The position numbers were made by a program, and so were the translations under genes. A stretch of DNA of 64,000 nt from Candidatus Marispirochaeta associata (GTDB taxonomy: Bacteria > Spirochaetota > Spirochaetia > JC444 > Marispirochaetaceae), in the NCBI GenBank assembly GCA_001749745.1, contig JWTM01000101.1, positions 62,001 to 126,000 of the forward strand, read 5' to 3'. Position 1 is the stretch's first letter. Each line of letters starts with the position of its first letter. A model generated the notes under the pieces. That model was not told the origin of the DNA. It saw only the letters and a program-made list of their open reading frames with translations, and made no database searches. Below, piece by piece: positions 43,914-52,499 of this stretch.

Positions 43914-44720
43914 TCAGGGTATCTCAATATTCCTGTATCTGCAACCAATACCGAGGTACCGGACCTCCAGCGCTGGAAACCCGGTTGCAATCCACTCCGT
44001 CAGAGTGCTCATCCCCGGCTCCTCGGCGACGGCGTGATTGACCCGGAGAATCCCGAACCCCGTATCGGCGGCCTTCTGGAGCTCCTTCCAGTAGAGGGCT
44101 CCATCGTCGGCGAGGATCGCAGCCTCACAGCCGAGATCGCGGAAGGAATCGATATCCCCGATACAGCCGGTTCCGACTCCGACGCGAGAGACGGGAAGCC
44201 CCTCCGGCGCGACCAGCTGCAGGGACGTCTGGCCGAGATCGCTGATGCGGCGGACTATCTTCCGCGCCAGATCTTCGACGGGAGCGGTCTCGATCTCGAT
44301 TCCCAGATGCAGGCCGTCATTCGAGGGGGTGAGGGGCGCTTTCGGGAAGAGGAAACGGGCCCAGGCCCAGGGAATCCCGATCGCGGGCATCGCGTCCCAC
44401 GCGTCGTGGACTCTCAGGACCGTCAGATCGAGATCCGACAGCGCTCTCTCCTTGGCTCGAGCGGCGGCATCCTCCGCCCTTCGTACTTCGGAGTCGAGGT
44501 GGTCCCAGAAGACAGGCTCGTGGCAGATCAGGAGCGTCGCTCCGACGTCTGCCGCAGCGCGGGCTTCGGTAAGGCCGGCCATCCAGGTTACGGCGGCGGT
44601 GCGGTGCAATCTCTTCGCCTGGCCCAGAACGACGCGGTCGACTCCCCCGGGAACGGGGGGAACTCTCTCCTGAAGGCGTACGAGAATCTCCGCCGCGCTG
44701 ACTCCCCGCTCAGGTCTCAT
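43914..44720 (-). CDS. NIF3-like dinuclear metal protein
   Basis: 268 residues from ATG 44720, which overlaps the creatininase-like gene by 11 bases. NIF3/DUF34 landmarks: LLICHEPVFW near residue 66 (first metal histidine, usually LIxHHP), TVLRVHDAWDAMP near 100, and the C-terminal ILRVNHAVAEEPGMSTLTEWI with the last histidine/glutamate pair. Relatives form hexameric rings with two metals; a few act as GTP cyclohydrolase I-like or metal chaperone proteins, and most are uncharacterised. Its presence in a glycosidase operon is unusual. Confidence 0.82.
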   Translation of the reverse strand: MRPERGVSAAEILVRLQERVPPVPGGVDRVVLGQAKRLHRTAAVTWMAGLTEARAAADVGATLLICHEPVFWDHLDSEVRRAEDAAARAKERALSDLDLTVLRVHDAWDAMPAIGIPWAWARFLFPKAPLTPSNDGLHLGIEIETAPVEDLARKIVRRISDLGQTSLQLVAPEGLPVSRVGVGTGCIGDIDSFRDLGCEAAILADDGALYWKELQKAADTGFGILRVNHAVAEEPGMSTLTEWIATGFPALEVRYLGIGCRYRNIEIP

Positions 44721-45450
44721 CGTGCATCCGGGCCAGGATTCGCCGCTCGGCATCGTCGAGGCAGCGCGCGACGAGATCCGCTCCCCTTCGCGGCGAGGCG
44801 TGTCGGCTGGGATCGGCCCCCGCGATCCCCGTAACCGTACCCTCCGGCGGCAGCGCCGCGATGTCCGTATATTCCGACAGGAGCGCCAGGCTGATGGAGG
44901 TCTCGTTGGCCGCGCCGTGGTCGACCATGAAGCCGTTCTGTTCGTCGATCTCCGCTCCCCAGAGATCCTCGAGCAGGAGTCCGGTCTCCTCTTCCCACTG
45001 CTCCCGCATCGAGCGGAAGAGCCGGGTCGAGGGGCCGTGACCGTGGGCTACGACTATTCTGACGCCGATACGCCGCAGGTTCCGGAGTACTCCCTCCAAA
45101 AGCGCCGTCATCAGGGAATCGGAGATCCAGTAGGCCGATCCCGGCAGCCGCCGCGGTTGCTCCTCCGGGAAGGAGAGAATATCCATGCCGTAGAACTCTT
45201 CGTTCCCGTTTTTCGTCCGCATATCGGGTCCCAGGAAGAGCATCGGCAGGACCACGCCGCCGATACGGCGGGCCAGCATGACGAAGAGCTCCGACGCCTG
45301 CAGGCCGTCGGCACCGAGGGGCAGATGCGGTCCATGGTACTCGAGGGTTCCCAGGGGCAGATAGGCCGCGGGCATCCGGGAAATTCGCTTTTCCAGGTCC
45401 GCCGGCCGCAAGCGCTCGTAGCGTACTTCCGGAGCTTCGTTCCCGCGCAT
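44710..45450 (-). CDS. creatininase-family amidohydrolase-like protein
   Basis: 246 residues from ATG 45450, which overlaps the GH13 stop by one base (a GTG at 45453 is the alternative). Metal-binding residues Glu37, His39 and Asp48 in PLGTLEYHGPHLPLGADG have the same spacing as Glu34/His36/Asp45 of creatininase. VAHGHGPSTR near residue 118 takes the place of the usual NGHxxN. Family members open small amide rings or deformylate; here a sugar-linked amide or lactam is possible. There is no sign of creatine metabolism nearby. Confidence 0.87.
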   Translation of the reverse strand: MRGNEAPEVRYERLRPADLEKRISRMPAAYLPLGTLEYHGPHLPLGADGLQASELFVMLARRIGGVVLPMLFLGPDMRTKNGNEEFYGMDILSFPEEQPRRLPGSAYWISDSLMTALLEGVLRNLRRIGVRIVVAHGHGPSTRLFRSMREQWEEETGLLLEDLWGAEIDEQNGFMVDHGAANETSISLALLSEYTDIAALPPEGTVTGIAGADPSRHASPRRGADLVARCLDDAERRILARMHDET

Positions 45451-47066
45451 CACGCCTCCCGCAGCAGGAGGACGCCCCAGGCCTGTAGTAGCGGCGACCC
45501 CTCCGTCGCGTCGAGCGGGGCGCTGGCGAGGAGAATTTCACCCTGCGGCAGCCCTTCGAGCGCGAGGGGGGCATCCGAGAAGTTGAGGCAGACCGTTATC
45601 CTCTCTTCCGGGAGCGATCTGCGGAAACGCAGCTGATCCTCCGCGGTGACCAGCTCCTCAAACCGGCCGGAGCGCAAGGCCGGACTGGCCTTACGGATGC
45701 GCAGCAGTTCTCTGTAGAACGCGAGAACCGAATCCGACTCCTCGCGCTGCGCGTCGATGTTGCGGGTTTCCGCGTCGGCGCCGAGGGGCAGCCACGGTTC
45801 GGCGCTGCTGAAACCGGCATGCGGTGCGTCGCTCCACGGCAGCGGGGTGCGGCATACGTCGCGGCCCGGCTGCGGCCAGATGTTGATGCCGAAGGGATCC
45901 TGCAGCCGGTCGAAGGGTACCTCCGTATTGCGCAGGCCGAGTTCCTCACCGTAGTAGATAAACGGCGTCCCCCGCAGGGTCAGGAGCCAGGCGGCGTAGA
46001 GCTTCGCCAGACGATCGGTGTCGTGCCGCCCCTCGGGGTCGATCCGCGACAGAAGGCGCTGTCCGTCGTGATGGCCCAGAACATAACAGGGCCAGGCCCG
46101 GGTATCGTAGATTCTCTCCGTTTCGCGGACTGTCTCCTGTCCCGCCCGCGGATCGAGGGCCGCGGCGTTCAGGTACTGAAAGTTGAAGGCCATGTTCAGC
46201 CGGCCGGGGGAGGAGTAGTCCAGGTAGGAGATGATCCCCTTCTCCGACGCCGATTCGCCGATCGCGACCCTCTCCGGGGTGTAGTCGTCCATTACCGATC
46301 TGATTTTCTCGACGGCGAGCAGGTTCTCGGGCCGCTCGAGGACCTGGTCGACGAAGTAGGCCGCGAGAGCCGAGAAGGATGAAGCCTCGTAGATACTGGA
46401 GCGGCGCGGGAAATCCCGCAGGGACTCGTCCTTGAAGAGGGCCGAGACCGAATCGAGCCTGAAGCCGTCGACGCCTCTGTCGAGCCAGAAGCGCAACACT
46501 TGTTCCATCTCCCGCTGTACGGCGGGATTACGCAGGTTCAGGTCGCACTGTTCCCGGGAGAAGACCCGCAGGTAGTACTGATCCCGCTCCGCGGCGTACT
46601 CCCAGGCCGACTCCGTTTCCCGTCCGGAGAAGAATGAGAGCCAGTTGTTGGGCGCCCCGCCGTCGGGAGCCGGATCCCGCCAGATAAACCAGTCGGCCTT
46701 CGGGTTGGAACGGGAGCTGCGGGACTCCCGGAACCAGGGATGGCTGGAGGAGGCGGTATGGATAACCTGGTCGATGATAACTCTGATCCCGCGTCCGTGC
46801 GCATCCTCGAGCAGCGCATCGAAGTCGGCGAGGGTGCCGAAGATCGGATCGACATTGCGAAAATCGCTGATGTCGTAACCGAAGTCGACCATCGGCGAGG
46901 GAAAGAAGGGCGAAAGCCAGACGGCGTCGACGCCGAGCCATTCGAGGTAGTCGAGTCCCTCGATTATCCCCCGCAGATCTCCGACGCCGTCGCCGTTGGA
47001 GTCCCTGAACGAACGGGGATAGATGTGATAGAAGACGGCCTCTCGCCACCAGCTGTTGTCGATCAT
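45450..47066 (-). CDS. GH13 alpha-glucosidase-like enzyme
   Basis: 538-residue cytoplasmic enzyme of the oligo-1,6-glucosidase/alpha-glucosidase type (WWREAVFYHIYPRSFRDSNGDGVGDLRGI). Nucleophile Asp205 (GFRLDSV), acid/base Glu271 (AIGESAS) and transition-state Asp334 are present. Two conserved Asn positions are changed: region I reads DQVIHTASSSHPWF where most relatives have DxVxNHTS or similar, and region IV reads GHHD (His332) instead of NHD. Catalytic acids remain, so activity is expected but specificity may differ. Overlaps the GH43 stop by one base. Confidence 0.92.
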   Translation of the reverse strand: MIDNSWWREAVFYHIYPRSFRDSNGDGVGDLRGIIEGLDYLEWLGVDAVWLSPFFPSPMVDFGYDISDFRNVDPIFGTLADFDALLEDAHGRGIRVIIDQVIHTASSSHPWFRESRSSRSNPKADWFIWRDPAPDGGAPNNWLSFFSGRETESAWEYAAERDQYYLRVFSREQCDLNLRNPAVQREMEQVLRFWLDRGVDGFRLDSVSALFKDESLRDFPRRSSIYEASSFSALAAYFVDQVLERPENLLAVEKIRSVMDDYTPERVAIGESASEKGIISYLDYSSPGRLNMAFNFQYLNAAALDPRAGQETVRETERIYDTRAWPCYVLGHHDGQRLLSRIDPEGRHDTDRLAKLYAAWLLTLRGTPFIYYGEELGLRNTEVPFDRLQDPFGINIWPQPGRDVCRTPLPWSDAPHAGFSSAEPWLPLGADAETRNIDAQREESDSVLAFYRELLRIRKASPALRSGRFEELVTAEDQLRFRRSLPEERITVCLNFSDAPLALEGLPQGEILLASAPLDATEGSPLLQAWGVLLLREA

Positions 47067-47968
47067 TATGCATACTCCTTTACGGATGCCCGCCGCAGTA
47101 CCGGCCAGTCGTGCCGCATGTCGAGGTAGGGGAAGATGGGCCGTTCCCGGGGGGTGTCGTTGGGGGTGTGAATCGCGAGTCTAAACTGACCGGCGAAATC
47201 GCGGAAGATCATTCCGTGTCCGCCGTCTTCGTCGTAGAGGGGCAGCGGGGCATGCTCCCAGGGGCCTTCGACGGTGCCCGAGGCCGAGGCGGCCATGCCG
47301 ATCGCGTAGCGGCCGCGGACGAAACTGGACCAGATCATTAAAAGAACCTCTCCGTGTCGCAACAGGTAGGGGCCGTCGGTGACGAAGTTCTGATTACCGG
47401 CGCTCCCCAGGATCGGCAGTGCCTCGGCCCAGGGCGCGTCGGCGGCGCGGAAGAGGAGCAGGGGCGGTCCGGCCGGCCCGGAGAGGTCCTCCCGCAGCGG
47501 CATCGCCCGGATCGATCCGTTTCCGGTCTGCACCCACTCGTGACAGAAGATCATCCAGGAGCGCTCGCCGTCGTTCCAGTAGGTACCGTCGAGACACTCC
47601 CACTCCTCGGGCGTCGCCGGCGCGGCGGAGACCGGTTCGTAGGGTCCCAGAATCTCAGGCGCGGACAGGATCTGCGTTCCGCGACGGCGGTCGGCGGATT
47701 TGAAGCTGGCGAACATCACCCAGCGCTCCCCGATGCGATGCACCTCGGGAGCCCAGAAGTTGCGGTCGGCCCAGAAATCGGCGGGCGGGGTGAAGACCCG
47801 GAACGGTCCCTCCCACACCTCCAGGTCTCGGCTCCGGTAGGCTTCGAAGCCGACCGCAGGGGGGTCCCAGGGATCGTCGTCGGTGGTACCGAAGAGGTAG
47901 TAGCGGTTCTCACTCTCCAGCGGGACTATGAACGGATCACGTATCTGAATCTCGGAGCTTCTTTTCAC
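47066..47968 (-). CDS. GH43-like glycoside hydrolase
   Basis: 300-residue five-bladed propeller enzyme. Catalytic-base Asp11 in IRDPFIV, WAPEVH at 72-77, Asp127 in LDGTYW as candidate pKa modulator, and GNQNFVTDGPYLL near 190. Family members are inverting beta-xylosidases, alpha-L-arabinofuranosidases or arabinanases; the short length without a C-terminal beta-sandwich is like the small GH43 subgroups. No signal peptide. Overlaps the GH127 gene by four bases (ATGA). Confidence 0.87.
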   Translation of the reverse strand: MKRSSEIQIRDPFIVPLESENRYYLFGTTDDDPWDPPAVGFEAYRSRDLEVWEGPFRVFTPPADFWADRNFWAPEVHRIGERWVMFASFKSADRRRGTQILSAPEILGPYEPVSAAPATPEEWECLDGTYWNDGERSWMIFCHEWVQTGNGSIRAMPLREDLSGPAGPPLLLFRAADAPWAEALPILGSAGNQNFVTDGPYLLRHGEVLLMIWSSFVRGRYAIGMAASASGTVEGPWEHAPLPLYDEDGGHGMIFRDFAGQFRLAIHTPNDTPRERPIFPYLDMRHDWPVLRRASVKEYA

Positions 47969-49809
47969 TGTAACTCTCCTTTGCGTGGACCATTATGGGT
48001 GGACCTATCCGGGAGGAACCGGGCCTGTCTGATTCTGGCGCAGCCGTAGGGGACCAGGACTCCCTGATCGGTCGGAATACGGATCGGAGGCGCGTCTCCG
48101 GCGAAGGGAAGGTCGGATACCGTGCCGAAATGCGGCGCTTCAAAGCTCTGCGGCGCCGGTCGCGGGAACCGCGCTTCGGGCAGCGGCAGCACCTCGTACT
48201 CCGGGAAGGCGTCGGAACCGCCGCGGCGACGCCAGCGCTCCTCTCCGGGCAGGACCATCACGAGCGGTCCGTAATCGAAACAGTAGCTGCCGTCGGTGAA
48301 CTCGCGGCGCGTCAGGCTGCGCGGCAGGGAGAGGCGGATCTCGTCTCCAATGAATAGTTCCGTATCTATCAGCGCCCATCCGCGCTCGCGGGAGTGGGGC
48401 AGGGGTGCGCCGTTGCGCTGCAAGTCGGGGGCGGAGCACCAGCCGGGGATTCTGAGCCGCAACGCGGGGACTCGTCCCCGGCGCTCCGTGACGCGGATCA
48501 GGACCGTATCGGCGAAGGGATACTCCCCCGCGACCTCTAGCCCCAGCCTGTAGGCGTCGGTCGTGAAGTGACCGGAGGCGGGGACATAGCTGAAGAGCGA
48601 TGGACGCCCCCCGTCGTCGACTCCCCAGGCCGAGGCCGCGAAACGCGGCCAGCCCTGATGCTGGTTGGCGGTGCAGCAGCCGAAATTGGGCTCGAGGCCG
48701 AATAGGTTCGAATCCTCAGTGCCGTTGTACCAGGGGCCCGGTTCTTTCCGGCAGTGAAACTGATTGTCCTGCTGAAAATACTGATGGACCCGCAGGTCGG
48801 ACGACAGCGCCGCCGCCAGCGAATTGAAGGCGGCGCGTTCGATCAGGTCCCACAGCCCCGGCTCGCTCGAAATTCTGAAGGCGCTCTCGAGGGCGGCCAT
48901 ATACTCGACGACGGTGCAGGTTTCGACTCCCGCCTCTGGGGCCAGCCCCCCCAGATGCTCGTCGCCGGTGAACACGCCGCCTGCCGTACCGTGATAGGCG
49001 AGGAGCCTCTCTCTACCGGTATTGAACAGCTCCAGATACTTTCGCTCGCCGCTGATCAGATAGAGGACGGTCGGGAATTTGAGGCCCATCGCCGCGTTCA
49101 CGCCATGGGTATGATGATACCAGGGTATTCGTTCCGCGATCTCCGCCACCTTCTCGGCGGCGGGGTTCCCGTGACCGAAGATACCGGCGAAGACGCCTGA
49201 TATGGCGCCTGTGTATGGAAAGCTGCCGAAAAAACCCTCCCAGTCCGCCGACTGCCTCTGCAGCTCGGCAATCAGTCCGGCGTGGTCCTCCCTTCCGGTT
49301 CTTTCCTGCAGCCAGAGCGCCGCCTCGATGTTGTCGGAGCTCCTGAGAACGCTCCACTCGTCGAGGGGTTTCTCGGGGAGGTTCAGCGCCTGGTAGCGGA
49401 AGTATCCCTCGAGGAAGGGCACTATACGGCTGTCGCCCGAGAACTCGGCGTAGAGCGTCAGGGCCTTCAGAACGATCATCCGCGGCCACCAGTCGCTGTT
49501 CGTGGCGGGGCCGAAGAAGCCGTCGCTGCGCCGGGAGGCGAGGATCGATTCTACCCACTCCTTTGCCCGCGTTTTCAGTGGGGCGTCGTCGAGGAGCCAG
49601 GCAAGGGGGATCAGGCCGTCGAGGTAGTAGGGGCCCCGCTCCCAGTCTTCGCCCTCGCCGCCGAGCCAGGCCGAATCCGGTCCGACGTCGGGCCAGTGAT
49701 CTGGCAGGGGGGCGGTGCAGTTCGCAGCCTGCAGCTCGAGCTGGCGCCGCAACCAGCCGGCGGGAGCGAGGGAGCGATGATAGTCGAATCGTGAAGCACG
49801 TCGTTGCAT
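47965..49809 (-). CDS. GH127-family beta-L-arabinofuranosidase-like enzyme (DUF1680)
   Basis: 614 residues from ATG 49809; longer starts (49887) are possible and no clear ribosome site separates them, but family N-termini resemble AGWLRRQLELQAA. (alpha/alpha)6 barrel then beta domains. The zinc-thiolate catalytic site is visible: ETC (zinc Glu and Cys) in AGVETCTVVEY and GCC in NFGCCTANQHQGWPRF, the first Cys of that pair being the nucleophile in characterised GH127. GDEHLGG supplies a probable acid/base Glu. Characterised members release L-arabinofuranose; this subgroup, with WPDVGPDSAWLGG, is less studied. No signal peptide. First gene of unit D. Confidence 0.9.
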   Translation of the reverse strand: MQRRASRFDYHRSLAPAGWLRRQLELQAANCTAPLPDHWPDVGPDSAWLGGEGEDWERGPYYLDGLIPLAWLLDDAPLKTRAKEWVESILASRRSDGFFGPATNSDWWPRMIVLKALTLYAEFSGDSRIVPFLEGYFRYQALNLPEKPLDEWSVLRSSDNIEAALWLQERTGREDHAGLIAELQRQSADWEGFFGSFPYTGAISGVFAGIFGHGNPAAEKVAEIAERIPWYHHTHGVNAAMGLKFPTVLYLISGERKYLELFNTGRERLLAYHGTAGGVFTGDEHLGGLAPEAGVETCTVVEYMAALESAFRISSEPGLWDLIERAAFNSLAAALSSDLRVHQYFQQDNQFHCRKEPGPWYNGTEDSNLFGLEPNFGCCTANQHQGWPRFAASAWGVDDGGRPSLFSYVPASGHFTTDAYRLGLEVAGEYPFADTVLIRVTERRGRVPALRLRIPGWCSAPDLQRNGAPLPHSRERGWALIDTELFIGDEIRLSLPRSLTRREFTDGSYCFDYGPLVMVLPGEERWRRRGGSDAFPEYEVLPLPEARFPRPAPQSFEAPHFGTVSDLPFAGDAPPIRIPTDQGVLVPYGCARIRQARFLPDRSTHNGPRKGELQ

Positions 49810-50099
49810 GTAATTAGAGGATTGCCCGTCGGATGAGAGTTGTATATGAAACATTTTTACCACATCTCTAGGCAGCGATCGTTTCATTGATGATGAAATG
49901 TATCTTTATTGTATCTTATTTATTGTCTCCCGGTAGGGGGCCGGAAGAGCGCTCAATCTATGGATTAAGCGCGGGTCGGCGAAGAAATACAATTTTGCTG
50001 TCGATAAATTCTTTTATTATCACGAATTGCAGCAATGCTTGAAATGGCAAAATCGAAATGAAACATTCCGTTTCTGCGCAGAATGGTTATTTTTTACAA

Positions 50100-50127
50100 T
50101 TGCCGGACTCCTGTGGGGTGGTACAAT
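50100..50127 (+). promoter_or_regulatory. promoter of the lipoprotein-porin-glycosidase operon
   Basis: TTGCCG (50100-50105) as -35 and TACAAT (50122-50127) as -10, 16 bases apart; the -10 matches the sigma-70 consensus in five of six positions. Transcription would start near 50134, just before the palindrome at 50139-50160, giving a leader of about 50 bases to ATG 50183. Confidence 0.65.
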
Positions 50128-50138
50128 GCGACACAAGC

Positions 50139-50160
50139 AATACATTTACGAAAATGTATT
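50139..50160. promoter_or_regulatory. perfect 22-bp operator-like palindrome, central CG
   Basis: AATACATTT (50139-50147), spacer ACGA, AAATGTATT (50152-50160): perfect nine-base arms around a central CG, the form of LacI/GalR operators. It begins about five bases after the predicted transcription start of unit E, where a repressor would block elongation. The LacI-type gene at 63311-64000 is the obvious candidate to bind it. Confidence 0.65.
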
Positions 50161-50182
50161 AGGTTCACCGGGAGGTTTGCTG

Positions 50183-50941
50183 ATGGAGATCGCAGGTGTA
50201 CGACGACACCGGACAGCACTGTGCGCTATTCTTGTTCTTATTCTCGGGAGCTGCTCGCTGCAGCCCCTGGTCGACGGTACCTATCTTAGCGAGCCGCCGG
50301 ATTACGGGAAACTCGGATTCTTTCCCAAGGGAGATAACTTAGCGCCCAACGCATCCGTGACGATCGCTCCGGCTTACGACGAGTTCGGCGTGGAACTGGC
50401 CGCTGAGAACACCCTCGAGCTGAATCTCGGCTATCTGGAAAACAACCCCAGCAAGGGAACCTGGCGCGACTTCGCCCTCTGGGCCGGCTGGGTAAAGACG
50501 GCCCTGAACGACTCCATAACTACCGTCGGCGAACCGGGTACCCCGGGAAACTCCTCCGGCTGGTGTTCCTTCGGCGCCGATCCCGCGACCAATGTCCCGA
50601 CCTGGATTCAGTACGACTTCGGCCGAGAGGTGGAGTTCCAGTCCTTCGGGATGTGGCCCCGGGACGATGCCGGCGTCGGACGCAGTTCCAATATGCCGCG
50701 CGTCTATTATGCCCAGTGGTCCAATGATGGAGCTAGCTGGGTCAAGATTACCGGATCAGTCTCCGACGGCTGGGACGACGCACTGGGCATGTATACCCAC
50801 GACGACGGATGGCCGAATAACTTCGACGAACAGTTCCACTATTTCGACACGTCGGTAAGCGCCCGCTACTTTCGCCTCGTTATCGAGGACGCGGGGGACA
50901 GTTTCGCGCAGCTGGCCGAGCTCGCGGTCTACGCCAAGTAG
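50183..50941 (+). CDS. lipoprotein with discoidin-like (F5/8 C, CBM32-type) domain
   Basis: 252-residue surface lipoprotein, probably a sugar-binding protein. ATG 50183 is chosen for its ribosome site GGGAGGT (50169-50175); an open frame upstream is non-coding. Signal peptide with lipobox LGSC places the lipidated Cys near residue 25. Residues 110-252 show a discoidin pattern: WIQYDFGREVEFQSFGMWPRDD, YYAQWSNDGASWVKITG, and SARYFRLVIEDAGDSFAQLAELAVY. First gene of unit E, directly under the promoter and operator. Confidence 0.82.
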   Translation: MEIAGVRRHRTALCAILVLILGSCSLQPLVDGTYLSEPPDYGKLGFFPKGDNLAPNASVTIAPAYDEFGVELAAENTLELNLGYLENNPSKGTWRDFALWAGWVKTALNDSITTVGEPGTPGNSSGWCSFGADPATNVPTWIQYDFGREVEFQSFGMWPRDDAGVGRSSNMPRVYYAQWSNDGASWVKITGSVSDGWDDALGMYTHDDGWPNNFDEQFHYFDTSVSARYFRLVIEDAGDSFAQLAELAVYAK

Positions 50942-50977
50942 CATCTGTATTAAAGGATAACGAGGGAGCGAAGGACA

Positions 50978-52399
50978 ATGAACAAGCAACTAATCATTTC
51001 GATTGCAATGATAATAATACTCTCTATCATACCGATCTGGGCCCAGGATGTCGAGTCCCAACCCGCCGAACCGGTCGAGGATGAGGCGACATCCACCGCC
51101 GAGTTTGATCAGGAGCGCGAGGCTGAACTCTTGGACCGCCTGGAGGAGCTGGAGAAGCGACTCGCGGGACTTGAAGAGGATGTCGACGAAGTGCAGGAGC
51201 GGCCCCATATACAGGAGCCGGTCATAACCGGTGAGTCGCGGCTCTCTTGGGAGTACGGCATCGAAGCCGGCGGAACCGGCTTTCTGAACGAGAACGATAT
51301 TACCATCGAGATACCCCTGGTGCGCGGCACCGAGTCCAACCGCTACAACGGCAAGGGACTGCGGACCCAGGTGTCGATCTACAAGTTCAATATCTCCGCC
51401 GGGGTCGATCCGCAAAGCTCAGGTATGAATTTCAACGAGGGCAAGCTCGAGGCTAAGATCATGTGGGACGACTACTACATCATCACCTCGACCAACCCCG
51501 ACTACCTGCTTGACTTCGCCGTCCCCGTCGGGGACCCGAACCAGAACGTCCGTACCAACAACGTCTACTCCACCGGAGGACTGCTCTTCGGTATGGAGGG
51601 CCGGGGTAGTCAGTATGAGTTCAAGATCGGTTCTGTCGAGTACGGACAGGAGAACCCCTACAACAAGTACTCCTACGGCGTCGATTTCGCCCAGAGGATT
51701 ATCCCCAACCGGCTGAACCTCAAGGGCGGAGCCTCCTTCGCGACGACGATGGGAGATATCCGCGATCAAGGGGTCGATTTCGCAGCCAAGGACTTCGGTG
51801 TATCGCTGCAACCCGAGCTACTGGTAGGCGAGGTGCTGCACGGTTGGAAGCTGACCGGAGCCACCGATCTGCTGCTGCCCTATAACGGTGTGGATTACGA
51901 TTCGACGCGTTACGATTTCATGCTGAAGAGCGAACTGAAGATCTCCGCAATGGGTACCGACTCCGAAGGACAGGACGACTGGAGCATGGTCAATGCGACC
52001 GTCTACGGTCTCCCGGCCGACAAGGTGCTCGATTTCGACCTGCAGCTGACCGAGGTCGTCGGCGATTACGGTCTGATTCCCACTCTCGGCTACGACCTGC
52101 ACTTTACGCTGGTAAATCTTCTGGCCGGGGAACTGGCCTATAAATCCAACGGTGTCATGACCCTGACCCTGGGGCAGACCGAACCCTTCATCGACTACGC
52201 CTACGGCAGTGAGCAGTCGGATCTCGCCGGCAAGCTGGCCCTCGGCGTCGGATCGAAGTTTGTCTTCGTCGAGGACGAGAAGGGCGACGACAAGTGGTTC
52301 CTGCGGGCCGAATACCGCTCCACCGACGTCAATCATGTTCCCACGGCGACCGAGGGAGATATGGGAACATTCAAGATCGTGTCGACTTTGAGGTTCTGA
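50978..52399 (+). CDS. outer-membrane beta-barrel porin-like protein
   Basis: 473 residues. Signal peptide 1-22 (ending PIWAQ), an acidic coiled coil at 35-75 (AELLDRLEELEKRLAGLEEDVDEVQE), then many alternating beta strands to the C-terminal RF, the usual outer-membrane end. The coiled coil plus barrel resembles trimeric sugar porins, though the family is not certain. It probably admits oligosaccharides to the periplasm. Between lipoprotein genes, with ribosome site GAGGGAG. Confidence 0.78.
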   Translation: MNKQLIISIAMIIILSIIPIWAQDVESQPAEPVEDEATSTAEFDQEREAELLDRLEELEKRLAGLEEDVDEVQERPHIQEPVITGESRLSWEYGIEAGGTGFLNENDITIEIPLVRGTESNRYNGKGLRTQVSIYKFNISAGVDPQSSGMNFNEGKLEAKIMWDDYYIITSTNPDYLLDFAVPVGDPNQNVRTNNVYSTGGLLFGMEGRGSQYEFKIGSVEYGQENPYNKYSYGVDFAQRIIPNRLNLKGGASFATTMGDIRDQGVDFAAKDFGVSLQPELLVGEVLHGWKLTGATDLLLPYNGVDYDSTRYDFMLKSELKISAMGTDSEGQDDWSMVNATVYGLPADKVLDFDLQLTEVVGDYGLIPTLGYDLHFTLVNLLAGELAYKSNGVMTLTLGQTEPFIDYAYGSEQSDLAGKLALGVGSKFVFVEDEKGDDKWFLRAEYRSTDVNHVPTATEGDMGTFKIVSTLRF

Positions 52400-52426
52400 G
52401 AAGGGTGTTTCTAATACGAGCGCAAC

Positions 52427-52476
52427 CGGAGCGTCGCTCCGAACGCTATATAACGGTTCTCCCTGGCTGGGAACCG
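52427..52476 (+). other. two RNA hairpins in the porin-lipoprotein gap
   Basis: CGGAGCG-T-CGCTCCG (52427-52441) and CGGTTC(52454-52459)/GAACCG(52471-52476) are two perfect stems in the 100 bases between the porin stop and the next ribosome site. Neither has a U-tract. They may be processing or stability elements that set different levels of the two products. Confidence 0.4.
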
Positions 52477-52499
52477 AAACAAACAAGGAGAGTGAAGTT

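Larger units (their letters stand above)
49810..50182. promoter_or_regulatory. 373-base divergent control region between units D and E
   Basis: The longest gene-free stretch in the window, clearly AT-richer than its surroundings. It holds an inverted repeat TTTCAT-TGATG-ATGAAA (49882-49898), the string AAATGTATCTT (49896-49906) shared with 40108-40118, a GAAAC-ATTCC-GTTTC inverted repeat (50060-50074), the unit E promoter (50100-50127) and a perfect operator-like palindrome (50139-50160). A TACAAT on the minus strand near 49912-49917 is a possible -10 for unit D. No coding sequence is supported here. Confidence 0.6.

Noticed and set aside
49810..50182. Plus-strand frame from 50027 extending the discoidin lipoprotein by 52 residues
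   Set aside because: It covers the promoter and palindrome, has no ribosome site, and would bury the signal peptide; ATG 50183 has GGGAGGT and starts the signal peptide.
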